A DNA stretch of 64,000 nucleotides from Zunongwangia profunda SM-A87 (GTDB taxonomy: Bacteria; Bacteroidota; Bacteroidia; Flavobacteriales; Flavobacteriaceae). The DNA lies in NCBI RefSeq assembly GCF_000023465.1, contig NC_014041.1, forward strand, positions 1,695,001 through 1,759,000, read 5' to 3'. Position 1 is the first letter of the stretch. Every line of letters begins with the position of its first letter. The notes under the pieces are model-generated. The model saw nothing but the letters and a program-made list of their open reading frames with translations, did not search any database and was not told the DNA's origin. The position numbers were made by a program, and so were the translations under genes. This document shows, one piece after another, positions 44,738 to 53,125 of the stretch.

Positions 44738-44869
44738 ATGATGCAATTATTATTAGCCTTCAGCTTTTTATCGATTTGCTGCCACAGGATGGCAGCAGCA
44801 TCCCTTAAAGAATCGGTAACCCGTCTTCGAAAGAATACGGGTGGTGCAATCTATATGAGTTCAACTTAA
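44738..44869 (+). CDS. 43-aa peptide ORF or structured RNA downstream of copy 3
   Basis: ATG 44738 to TAA 44867-44869: MMQLLLAFSFLSICCHRMAA, then a basic part (LKESVTRLRKNTGG). The hydrophobic start could be a signal peptide. The same DNA also folds into two hairpins (GCTGCCA/TGGCAGC and ACCCGT/ACGGGT), so the transcript might instead be a small RNA. Support comes from its position 48 bp after a copy of the palindrome, as for the other small genes. Confidence 0.4.
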   Translation: MMQLLLAFSFLSICCHRMAAASLKESVTRLRKNTGGAIYMSST

Positions 44870-45236
44870 GAAAATTTAGGAGGATGAGAGAAATCTTCAA
44901 AGATTTTGTACCGAAGCTTCCATAGGTCTATCATTTCTATACGATTACTGGAAAATTCACTTTATGATACAAAATACCCACAAAAAGCTTATCCGGTTCA
45001 TACGTCGTGGGTTTGCTTCGGGATTCCTGATTGACCGCAATATTTTGCTATAGCTTGTTTTCCAGGGAGTAATTGTACCTGTAACTGTTATGTATAAAAG
45101 TAGGCTACAATCAACTATCAAATACCACTTAACTAACTGACTTGTGCTATTAAGGCTTTCTTAAGCTTTATCTATTGTGGTAAGGGACTGGTTTCGAATC
45201 AATAATTGTTTTTTTATTATCAATACATATGAGATT
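44870..45236. other. Intergenic before the five-gene cassette
   Basis: 367 bp. Holds GTTCATACGTCGTGG at 44996-45010, matched with one mismatch at 49310-49324 on the far side of the cassette. No gene or TTACGG palindrome seen. The cassette promoter should be in the last 150 bp. Confidence 0.4.
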
Positions 45237-45491
45237 ATGGGACTAAGAATACATAAACGAATTAATCTTGGAAAGGGTGTAGGTATCAATATTAGCAAAT
45301 CTGGTATTTCCCCAAGTATTCGCACCAAACGTGGAACATTAAGTACAAAAAGCTTTTCGGTACGTACAGGAATTCCTGGACTAACCTACAGGAAAACATT
45401 TTCAACCGCTAAAGGTAAAGGCTGCTTACTTCAGATGCTTATTTGCTTTGGCATACTCACTTTTCTAACTTATAAACTATCAAGCCTATGA
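45237..45491 (+). CDS. DUF4236 domain small protein
   Basis: 84 residues from the ATG at 45237 (an upstream GTG at 45177 is rejected). The first 55 residues match the DUF4236 pattern: MGLRIHKRINLGKGVGINIS, KSGISPSI, GTLSTKSF, TGIPGLTYR. A C-terminal TM segment (LLQMLICFGILTFLTYKL) follows. DUF4236 proteins are small basic proteins of unknown function often found in mobile or stress-linked contexts. Its stop overlaps the next start (ATGA), so the cassette is translationally coupled from here. Confidence 0.8.
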   Translation: MGLRIHKRINLGKGVGINISKSGISPSIRTKRGTLSTKSFSVRTGIPGLTYRKTFSTAKGKGCLLQMLICFGILTFLTYKLSSL

Positions 45492-45892
45492 ACACTACTA
45501 TTTCTACTGAACTTAAAAGCCATTTTTTAAGACTTTACCAAATGGCCCTAACTGATGACAAGTTTGACGTGATGGAATTAAAAACCCTCTATCAATTTGC
45601 GGAAGAACGAAACGTTCCTAAAGAAGAACTGGATCGTTTGCTTTTAAATCCCGTAGATCATACGTCTAGTATTCCAAAGGAGGTAACAACACGTATTGAA
45701 TACCTGTATGATTTGGCTTTTATGATTCTTGCTGACGGCGTAATCACAGAAGATGAGCGTAATACCCTGAAGAAATACTGTAAAAAGTTTGAATTCCTGG
45801 ACGAAAATATTGATGAACTCTGTGAATACTTATTGGATTGTGTACAGCAGCATATTACCAAAGAAGAAATTATAACCAACCTTAATCTTTAA
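45488..45892 (+). CDS. TerB-like (tellurite-resistance B fold) protein
   Basis: 134-residue all-helical protein. Two TerB-like repeats, with the hallmark acidic motif LADGVITEDERNTLKKYCKKF in residues about 75-95 (quoted in two parts: LADGVITEDE and RNTLKKYCKKF) and an analogous DDKFDVMELKTLYQFAEE in the first half. TerB-fold proteins bind metal or act in membrane-linked stress and defence complexes. Start overlaps the DUF4236 stop by four bases. Confidence 0.75.
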   Translation: MNTTISTELKSHFLRLYQMALTDDKFDVMELKTLYQFAEERNVPKEELDRLLLNPVDHTSSIPKEVTTRIEYLYDLAFMILADGVITEDERNTLKKYCKKFEFLDENIDELCEYLLDCVQQHITKEEIITNLNL

Positions 45893-45894
45893 TT

Positions 45895-47154
45895 ATGGCC
45901 ATCAAAAATTTATTTGCAGTTCGTAATACTGCAGAGCAAAAGGAAGAAGCATTACCAAAGGAGGATAAAGAACAAATCCGTATTACCTATTATCAGAGTG
46001 GGTTTGCAGCCTCTACAAAAGCTTCGGGAAAACCAATTGTCTTACAGGCCTGTCTACAAAATCTGTTTGCGAGTTTTGAAGATCAATGCAGGAGACAGGA
46101 ATTAGAACAGGAGAAATTAAAACAACCCTATAAAGAAGAGCAGGAACGTTTGCGTACGGAGCTTAGAAAACTGGAAACAGGTTTATCTATTTTTGAAGAA
46201 AAAGATCTTCAAAATAATCAGCATATCGAGAAGCTACATAAAGATATGATTGATGTAAAACATGATCCCGAAAAATATGGTGTAGAGGCCGATAAACGAC
46301 CTAAAGCTCAATTTTATATAGGATTACTGGTATTGCTTCCTATCACACTTTATTTGTTGGTTTTTTATGTGTCGGCCTCCTATTCAGCATTTTTTAAAGA
46401 ATTTACTATTGATGCTTTAGTCGCGGCCATTTTTGATAAAGATGCTTTTACCAATGCTTTTAATGATAGCTGGCTGGAAGGAATTTTAGTAACTACCATT
46501 CCATTTGTTTTTATGGGGTTAGGTTATGTGATCCACATGATGCAAAAGGGGCGAGGTATCTTAAATTATCTGAAATTAACAGCACTATTGCTGGTGACCT
46601 TTGCCTTTGATGCACTGTTGGCCTATGCTATAGAGCAGAAAATCTATGATTTCAATAAAACCCTTACCGATCCTCCATATGATCTAAGTATAGCCCTTTT
46701 TGAAGCACAGTTTTGGATGATCATTTTTGCAGGTTTTGTGGTCTATATTATCTGGGGGCTTGTCTTTGATTTTATCATGAAGGAATATGAAAATCTGGAT
46801 AAAATCAAAGTATTTATTCAGAATAAGAAAGAAGAAATTAAGAACCTACAACGGGTTAAGGAAGAAATGGGGGAGAAGCTTTCTGAATTTAGAAATCAGA
46901 TCATAGAGGTAAAAGGAAAAATTGCAGAGATTCAATCCAAGATCAATGGATTCATTTTTCCAATTAAAGAATACCTGCTTTACCATACCCAATATAAAGA
47001 AGGATGGTTTCAGGCGATAATGACCGAAATCGCACTTCCTTCAAACAAAAAAGAGGAATTGTTGCAGTCCTGTGAGGACATGGCAGACCTTCACTTAAAA
47101 GAAATGAAACTAACCGATAACGATTTTCAACATCTCGTTTATTCAAAAAATTAA
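45895..47154 (+). CDS. Coiled-coil membrane protein of the cassette
   Basis: 419 residues. A soluble N-terminal part with a long coiled coil (residues about 65-125: QEEQERLRTELRKLETGL), a four-TM block (residues about 142-165, 197-217, 224-245, 262-290), and a second coiled coil (about 300-355, EIKNLQRVKEEMGEKLSEF), then a C-terminal soluble tail. No enzyme motif recognised. The shape would suit a membrane scaffold or sensor/effector tied to its TerB-like and VWA-like neighbours. Two bases separate it from the TerB-like gene. Confidence 0.65.
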   Translation: MAIKNLFAVRNTAEQKEEALPKEDKEQIRITYYQSGFAASTKASGKPIVLQACLQNLFASFEDQCRRQELEQEKLKQPYKEEQERLRTELRKLETGLSIFEEKDLQNNQHIEKLHKDMIDVKHDPEKYGVEADKRPKAQFYIGLLVLLPITLYLLVFYVSASYSAFFKEFTIDALVAAIFDKDAFTNAFNDSWLEGILVTTIPFVFMGLGYVIHMMQKGRGILNYLKLTALLLVTFAFDALLAYAIEQKIYDFNKTLTDPPYDLSIALFEAQFWMIIFAGFVVYIIWGLVFDFIMKEYENLDKIKVFIQNKKEEIKNLQRVKEEMGEKLSEFRNQIIEVKGKIAEIQSKINGFIFPIKEYLLYHTQYKEGWFQAIMTEIALPSNKKEELLQSCEDMADLHLKEMKLTDNDFQHLVYSKN

Positions 47155-47157
47155 ATA

Positions 47158-48063
47158 ATGAAATCACTACGATATTTAAGTATAATTTTTGTGGTTCTGG
47201 CTTGTAAGTCGGAACCAGAATCAGAAACCTCGTCAGTTCAACCTAAAAAAGAGGAGAATCAAGCTATAACTTCACATTCTGCAAAAAATTTAAATGTGAG
47301 TTTGTTACTGGATCTGTCTGATCGTATTAACCCAGAAAAATATCCCAATCCCAGTATGGAATATTATCAACGGGATGCTGCCTATATCCAAACAATAGCC
47401 AATGCCTTTAAAGCGAACGTGCAGCAAAAGAAAATCATTTTAATCAATGATCAAATTCAATTGTACTTTGCCCCCGAGCCATCGAATCCTGAAATTAATA
47501 CCATTTCTAAAGATTTAAAATACAGCTTTAATAAAGCGAATATTAGTAATGAGAACTTAAGGCTTTTCGAGCAACACTATAAAGAGCTACCCACAAAAAT
47601 TTATGAACTTGCGATTTTGGATGATCATTATGTAGGATCGGATACCTGGAAGTTTATGAACCAGAAAGTTAAAGATTACTGCATTGCAGAGAACTACAGG
47701 AATTTATTGGTGATCCTCACCGACGGATACATTTATCACAAGGATAATCTTAGGAAGGAAGGAAATCAAACAACTTATTTAACACCAGAGTATATTCGCA
47801 ATAATCGTTTAATAGAGAATAACTGGGAACAGAAATATGAAGAGAACAACTATGGGTTTATTCCGGCAACTAACAATCTTGATAATTTAGAAGTGTTGGT
47901 ACTGGGAATCAATCCCGATCCTAAAAATGATTTTGAGGATGATATCATCAAGCGTTATTGGTCTGACTGGTTGGAATCCATGGGTGTAGCTCATTATAAA
48001 ATATATAATGCCGATTTACCTTCTAATATGCAACAGGTAATTACAAAATTCATTCAATCTTAA
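47158..48063 (+). CDS. VWA-like lipoprotein
   Basis: 301 residues with lipobox VVLAC (Cys16). After a linker, residues from about 45 form a VWA-like alpha/beta fold: first strand NLNVSLLLDLSDRI with a D-L-S-D MIDAS-like start (Asp52, Ser54, Asp55), a strand KKIILINDQIQLYF, later YRNLLVILTDGYIYHK with the acidic DG, and LEVLVLGINPDPKNDF. The MIDAS is not fully canonical. TerY-type VWA proteins pair with TerB-fold proteins, as suggested by this operon. It is 3 bp from the gene before and 11 bp from the nuclease-like gene after. Confidence 0.65.
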   Translation: MKSLRYLSIIFVVLACKSEPESETSSVQPKKEENQAITSHSAKNLNVSLLLDLSDRINPEKYPNPSMEYYQRDAAYIQTIANAFKANVQQKKIILINDQIQLYFAPEPSNPEINTISKDLKYSFNKANISNENLRLFEQHYKELPTKIYELAILDDHYVGSDTWKFMNQKVKDYCIAENYRNLLVILTDGYIYHKDNLRKEGNQTTYLTPEYIRNNRLIENNWEQKYEENNYGFIPATNNLDNLEVLVLGINPDPKNDFEDDIIKRYWSDWLESMGVAHYKIYNADLPSNMQQVITKFIQS

Positions 48064-48074
48064 GAGTTAAAACT

Positions 48075-49136
48075 ATGGAACTACATACACAGTTAAAATC
48101 ATTAGCAACGAAAGTCGATAAATTAAAAGATCAGATTACCAATGAGGAATCTACCAAACATGCTTTCGTACTTCCATTTATTAATATACTGGGCTATGAT
48201 GCCTTTAATCCCATGGAAGTTGTACCGGAGTTTACTGCGGATATTGGTATGAAAAAAGGAGAAAAAGTAGATTACGCGATCTATCAAAATGGGGAACCTA
48301 TTCTTATAGTTGAATGTAAACACTGGACATCATCTTTAGATGTACATAATTCAGCTCAGCTTTTTCGCTATTTTCATGTCACTAAAACGCGATTCGCATT
48401 GCTTACCAATGGAATAACGTATAAGTTTTATACCGATCTGGAGGATGCCAATAAGATGGATGAGAAGCCATTTTTTCAGTTTGATATTACAGATTTAAAA
48501 GAGTCTACGATTAAAGAAATTGAGAAATTTCATAAATCAAACTTTGATATCAGTAAGATCATTGATAATGCAAGTACCCTTAAATATACCCGGGAACTTA
48601 AAGGGGTTATTGAAAATGAAATGACCACACCATCCATAGACTTAGTTAAGCTTTTAGCCTGTAAAGTCTATAGTGGAAGAATGACTGCCAGTGTCGTCGA
48701 AGAGTTTACAGAAATTCTAAAGCGTGCATATTCGCAATTGATTAGTGAAAAAGTAAGCAATAGACTATCGACAGCATTAAGTAAAGAAGAAGCGGTACAG
48801 AATGAAGAAGTGCACGAGGAGGTAGAGAAACCTTCAAAAATAGAAACAACTGAAGAAGAGATTGAAGGGTATAATATAGTCCTGGCCTTATTGCGTAAAG
48901 AAGTAGCTAAAGATCGAATAGTATATCGCGATACCCAAAGCTATTTTGGAATCTTACTGGATAATAATAATCGAAAACCTATTTGTAGATTACACCTTAA
49001 CGGTGGTGTAAAGTATATCAGTACCTTTCATAATGATCGCAAAGAAGAAAAAGTGAAAATGGAAAGTATTGATGACATTTTTAATTTTGAAGAACAATTA
49101 TTAATGACAGTAAAGAACTATGATTTAAATGAGTAA
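48075..49136 (+). CDS. HsdR-N (PD-(D/E)XK) domain protein
   Basis: 353 residues. The first 150 match the N-terminal nuclease domain of type I restriction HsdR proteins: FVLPFINILGYDAFNP, acidic D66 in EKVDYAIYQNG, and the E-x-K motif ILIVECKHW (Glu80, Lys82), then QLFRYFHVTKTRFALLTNG. No helicase/translocase motor follows. Instead there is a helical region and a C-terminal domain (RKEVAKDRIVYRDTQSYFG, CRLHLNGGVKYI). A stand-alone HSDR_N_2-type DNA nuclease or binding protein; likely effector of the cassette. Not part of a restriction operon here, as no methylase or specificity gene is present. Confidence 0.8.
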   Translation: MELHTQLKSLATKVDKLKDQITNEESTKHAFVLPFINILGYDAFNPMEVVPEFTADIGMKKGEKVDYAIYQNGEPILIVECKHWTSSLDVHNSAQLFRYFHVTKTRFALLTNGITYKFYTDLEDANKMDEKPFFQFDITDLKESTIKEIEKFHKSNFDISKIIDNASTLKYTRELKGVIENEMTTPSIDLVKLLACKVYSGRMTASVVEEFTEILKRAYSQLISEKVSNRLSTALSKEEAVQNEEVHEEVEKPSKIETTEEEIEGYNIVLALLRKEVAKDRIVYRDTQSYFGILLDNNNRKPICRLHLNGGVKYISTFHNDRKEEKVKMESIDDIFNFEEQLLMTVKNYDLNE

Positions 49137-49889
49137 TTGCTTTCTCAGCTAAGACTATAAAACTTTTATTTAAAAGTCGATTTTAGAATCATAAATAGCC
49201 ATTGGCTTTATACACACAATTTCCCGTTGTCTTTATTTTCATTTTAAAAAATGAGACAATATCCTATCGCAATGATTATTGATAACGTAAATTCTAAAAA
49301 GATTTTCGCGTTCATACCTCGTGGTCTTCCACGAGGTTTTTGATTTATAATAATTTGGAGGCCAGCAGGCTTATGAACATTTTAGCATCCATGCTTTTTA
49401 TATGAGGGTCATAGGCGTGAGGCGATCCAAAATTTTGTTATATCTGAGAGGATACAAAGAATTATACTTTAATTCATTTTAAGTTAAGATTATCTGGTCT
49501 TTCATTTATCGTTAATAGCTTAAAAATAATGATCAGCTTTATAGGTTCACCCAGGTATATAATGTTACCGGTTTTTTACCGTCGCTATAATTAAAAAGCA
49601 GTCATTCGTATTTTTTCCAGTTATGTACTACTTAATTTTTGAAGTTAATTTTGAGCTTTTATTAAAATTTTACTAAAACGTTTAAATTGTGATAATATGG
49701 AAATTTTAAGATTGTTTTTTTGATAATTACTCATTTTTAAACATGAGAACCTTAAAAAATATCATTCTGCACCCCATTATAATCTCTAATTATAAATAAA
49801 ATTGTCTAACAGAAAGTTAATTTGAAGCTACTCAAACGATTTCTTTTAAACTGATAATTAACATTTTATTAAAATTAAATGATTATTGA
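49137..49889. other. Intergenic between cassette and SusC locus
   Basis: 753 bp without a supported gene. Contains the hairpin at 49317 and otherwise AT-rich sequence; a 30-codon ORF (49251-49343) runs through that hairpin and is not called. The promoter for the SusC/D genes is expected in the last 200 bp. Confidence 0.4.
49317..49341 (+). terminator. Hairpin with T tract after the cassette
   Basis: CCTCGTGG/CCACGAGG perfect 8-bp stem, TCTT loop and TTTTT tract. It is 180 bp after the nuclease-like gene and could end the cassette transcript. The same arm region carries the GTTCATACCTCGTGG copy. Confidence 0.65.
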
Positions 49890-52800
49890 ATGATAAATTA
49901 TTACTTAAAAAAGCAAAGATTAAGACCAATCCTTTCGCTATGGTTTCTTAGTATTATTTTGGCCACTTATGATGTTCAAGCATCAGGAGGTAAAGATTAT
50001 GATAGTGCATCATATCCTGATCAATCAGTTATTACAGGGACAGTCTATGATGGTAGTACGAAAAATGAACCATTGATTGGGGTTACGGTTTTAGAGAAAG
50101 GAACTGGTAATGGAACAGTCACAGATTTTGACGGGAATTATTCCATTCGTGTTGCACCCGGTTCTACCTTGGTTTTTTCTTTTGTAGGTTTTGAAACGAA
50201 GGAAGTAGTCGTATCGGATCAGAAAACTATTGATGTTTCTTTGAATCTTGACCAGGAAGCATTAGAAGAAACTGTTGTAATTGCCTTTGGAGGAAAGCAA
50301 CTTAAAGAAAGTCAGGTAAGTTCTATTGCTACCATAAATCCTGCTGAGTTGAAAGGTCCCACTAATAACCTTACAAATATGATTGCGGGTAGGGTGCCGG
50401 GAATGATTTCTTTTCAAAGATCTGGAGAGCCTGGTGCAGATAACTCTGATTTTTTTATAAGAGGCTTAAGCACCTTTGGGAGTGGTAAGCGAAATCCTTT
50501 GATCCTAATTGATAACATTGAGTCAACATCCACCGATTTGGCACGTTTGCAGCCCGATGATATAGATACCTTCTCTGTCCTTAAAGATGCGGCAGCAGCT
50601 TCAGTTTATGGAGCTCGTGGGGCTAATGGGGTGATTCTAATAACTACAAAAAGTGGGAAGGCCGGAAAAGCGAAGTTTAGTGCAAGAGCAGCATCTCGAG
50701 TTTCTACAAACACAGATAATTTTCAATTCGCAGATAATATAACTTATATGAATTTAGCTAATGAAGCAGCACTTACCCGTGATCCATTAGCAGCATTGCC
50801 CTATTCTCGAATAAAAATAGATCGAACTGCAGCAGGGGATAACCCGTATTTATATCCCAGCAATAATTGGATAGATCAGATTTTAAAAGATTATACTATT
50901 AACCAAAGTTTTAATATAAGTGCTAGTGGAGGTTCAGAACGTGCACGCTATTATGTTTCAGGTACTTATAATGTTGATAATGGAATCCTTGATGTAAATT
51001 CTATTAATAATTTCAATAGCAATATTAAACTTCAGAATTATTCGCTTAGAAGTAAATTAGATATTGATCTTACATCAACAACATCTGCAACGGTTAATAT
51101 TTATGGGCAGTTTGATGATTATAATGGGCCTATTGCAAATGGGGGTGATATTATTGCTTCTACAGTAAATGCAAATCCTGTTGCTTTTCCGGCGATTTTT
51201 CCTTCAGAATTCTATCCTATTGCAGAGCATCCTTTGTTTGGTAATGCTCCGTTATCGTTATCCAGTAATGCTTTGTATGTAAACCCATATGCAGAGATGG
51301 TGAAAGGATACCGTACAACCAAAAATTCAACGGTACAGGCACAACTTTTAATAGATCAAAAACTTGATTTTATAACTGAAGGTCTAAAAATAGGTACGAT
51401 GAATTACATAAGGCGCTATAATACCTATTCCATTAGTCGTGCTTACAATCCGTTCTATTATCAGGCCTCGCGTAATCCTGTAGATAACAGTGTTATGTTG
51501 AGAGTTTTGAATGATGGTACGCAGTCTTCGATAGGTTTACCAGGAACTGAGTTTCTTAATCTGGCAGGCGGAGAAAATCAATCTAACTCCAGACTTTATA
51601 ATCAATTTACACTTAATTATGATAAAACTTTTAATGAGAGGCACGTGGTATCAGCTTTCTTGATAAATGTTTTACAAAGTTTTGAAACGACCGACTATAG
51701 TAACCTGCAGCAATCATTACAGTATCGTAATCATACATTTTCAGGAAGGTTTACTTACGCATTCGACAGAAGATATATCGCAGAGTTTAGTTTTGGATAC
51801 AATGGTTCGGAGCGCTTTGATCGTACCAACAGATATGGTTTCTTTCCTTCCTTTGGTGTAAGTTATATATTATCTAATGAGGCATTTTTTGAAAAATGGA
51901 AGGATACCTTTACCAATCTTAAATTGAGATTTACCTATGGTAAAGCTGGTAACGATGAGATTGGAAATGAAGATGAAGACCGTTTCTTCTATTTATCAAG
52001 AGTAAACCCTAATAGTGGAAACTTCGGAGCTGTTTTTGGTCAGGATTACAATTATTACCGTCCAGGTGTTTCTATTGATCGCTATGCAAACTCAAACATA
52101 GGATGGGAGATTTCGGAGCAGTATAATTTTGGTATTGATATAGGTTTATGGAGAAATCTTAATATTACCGCTGAGGTATATAGGCAAAAGCGCACGAACA
52201 TTCTTCAAAGACGTACAGAGATAGGAGATGTGATTGGTCTAACTGCTGATCCTCAGGTAAATTTTGCAGAATTAGAATCCAAGGGTATTGATTTGTCTTT
52301 AGATTACAATAAACAGATTAATCAGGATTGGTGGACGCAGGCAAGAGCGACGTTGACTTTCGCTACGAATGAAGTTAAGCAAACTAACGAGCTCAATTAC
52401 CCTGATGAGTTGAGTTACCTTTCTAAGGTAGGTAACAATGCTTCTCAAATGTACGGTTATCTTGCTGAACGTTTATTTACGGATCAGGAGGAAGTGAATA
52501 ATACACCTACTCAATTTGGTAATTATACGGGAGGGGATATCAAATATCGTGATGTGAATGGTGATGGAGTTATAACTCCATTGGATCAGGTCCCTATTGG
52601 TTTACCAACCACTCCTGAATTAATCTACGGTTTTGGAGGTACTGTAGGCTATAAAGATTTTGATCTGAGTATTTTCTTTCAGGGGTCAGCTCGATCCTCA
52701 TTTCAAATTGATCCAAGAGCAATTTCACCATTTGTTTTAGGTACGGGGGATGATACGGGAAGACAAAATGGATTGCTTAAAGCTATTGCAGACAGTTACT

Positions 52801-53114
52801 GGTCTGAAGATAATAGAGATTTATATGCCTTTTGGCCCCGTCTAAGTTCTACCATCATTGAAAATAATGTTCAAAGCTCATCATGGTGGCTGCAAAACAA
52901 TGATTTTTTAAGGTTAAAAAATCTTGAGCTAGGTTATCGTGCATCAGAGAAATTAACAGAGTCTTTAGGATTACGTTCACTACGTATTTATGCGAGCGGT
53001 ATTAATCTTGCCGTTTGGAGTAGCTTTAAACTTTGGGATCCAGAAATGGGAGGTAATGGATTAGGATATCCTATTCAATCTACTTACAACCTCGGGGTTC
53101 AATTTGACTTTTAA
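49890..53114 (+). CDS. SusC-like TonB-dependent receptor
   Basis: 1074 residues. Signal/anchor, CarboxypepD_reg-like domain (VITGTVYDGSTKNEPLIGVT...GTVTDFDGNYSI), TonB-box-like EETVVIAFGG, plug (MIAGRVPGMISFQRSGEPG, LKDAAAASVYGARGANGVI) and a large SusC barrel ending in the typical GVQFDF. No STN domain, so it is a pure importer rather than a signal-transducing type. It is 11 bp before the SusD gene; no carbohydrate enzymes follow in this locus. Confidence 0.93.
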   Translation: MINYYLKKQRLRPILSLWFLSIILATYDVQASGGKDYDSASYPDQSVITGTVYDGSTKNEPLIGVTVLEKGTGNGTVTDFDGNYSIRVAPGSTLVFSFVGFETKEVVVSDQKTIDVSLNLDQEALEETVVIAFGGKQLKESQVSSIATINPAELKGPTNNLTNMIAGRVPGMISFQRSGEPGADNSDFFIRGLSTFGSGKRNPLILIDNIESTSTDLARLQPDDIDTFSVLKDAAAASVYGARGANGVILITTKSGKAGKAKFSARAASRVSTNTDNFQFADNITYMNLANEAALTRDPLAALPYSRIKIDRTAAGDNPYLYPSNNWIDQILKDYTINQSFNISASGGSERARYYVSGTYNVDNGILDVNSINNFNSNIKLQNYSLRSKLDIDLTSTTSATVNIYGQFDDYNGPIANGGDIIASTVNANPVAFPAIFPSEFYPIAEHPLFGNAPLSLSSNALYVNPYAEMVKGYRTTKNSTVQAQLLIDQKLDFITEGLKIGTMNYIRRYNTYSISRAYNPFYYQASRNPVDNSVMLRVLNDGTQSSIGLPGTEFLNLAGGENQSNSRLYNQFTLNYDKTFNERHVVSAFLINVLQSFETTDYSNLQQSLQYRNHTFSGRFTYAFDRRYIAEFSFGYNGSERFDRTNRYGFFPSFGVSYILSNEAFFEKWKDTFTNLKLRFTYGKAGNDEIGNEDEDRFFYLSRVNPNSGNFGAVFGQDYNYYRPGVSIDRYANSNIGWEISEQYNFGIDIGLWRNLNITAEVYRQKRTNILQRRTEIGDVIGLTADPQVNFAELESKGIDLSLDYNKQINQDWWTQARATLTFATNEVKQTNELNYPDELSYLSKVGNNASQMYGYLAERLFTDQEEVNNTPTQFGNYTGGDIKYRDVNGDGVITPLDQVPIGLPTTPELIYGFGGTVGYKDFDLSIFFQGSARSSFQIDPRAISPFVLGTGDDTGRQNGLLKAIADSYWSEDNRDLYAFWPRLSSTIIENNVQSSSWWLQNNDFLRLKNLELGYRASEKLTESLGLRSLRIYASGINLAVWSSFKLWDPEMGGNGLGYPIQSTYNLGVQFDF

Positions 53115-53125
53115 AAAACTGAAAA

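Noticed and set aside
48075..49136. Type I restriction system
   Set aside because: Only the HsdR-N nuclease-like domain is present; no helicase motor, HsdM or HsdS gene nearby.
44996..49324. Integrative element with att sites
   Set aside because: No integrase, transposase or tRNA gene; the 15-bp match alone is too short and one copy lies in a hairpin. Kept as a low-grade finding only.
49251..49343. 30-codon ORF before the SusC gene
   Set aside because: Runs through a terminator-like hairpin; its codons over the stem are explained by the inverted repeat.
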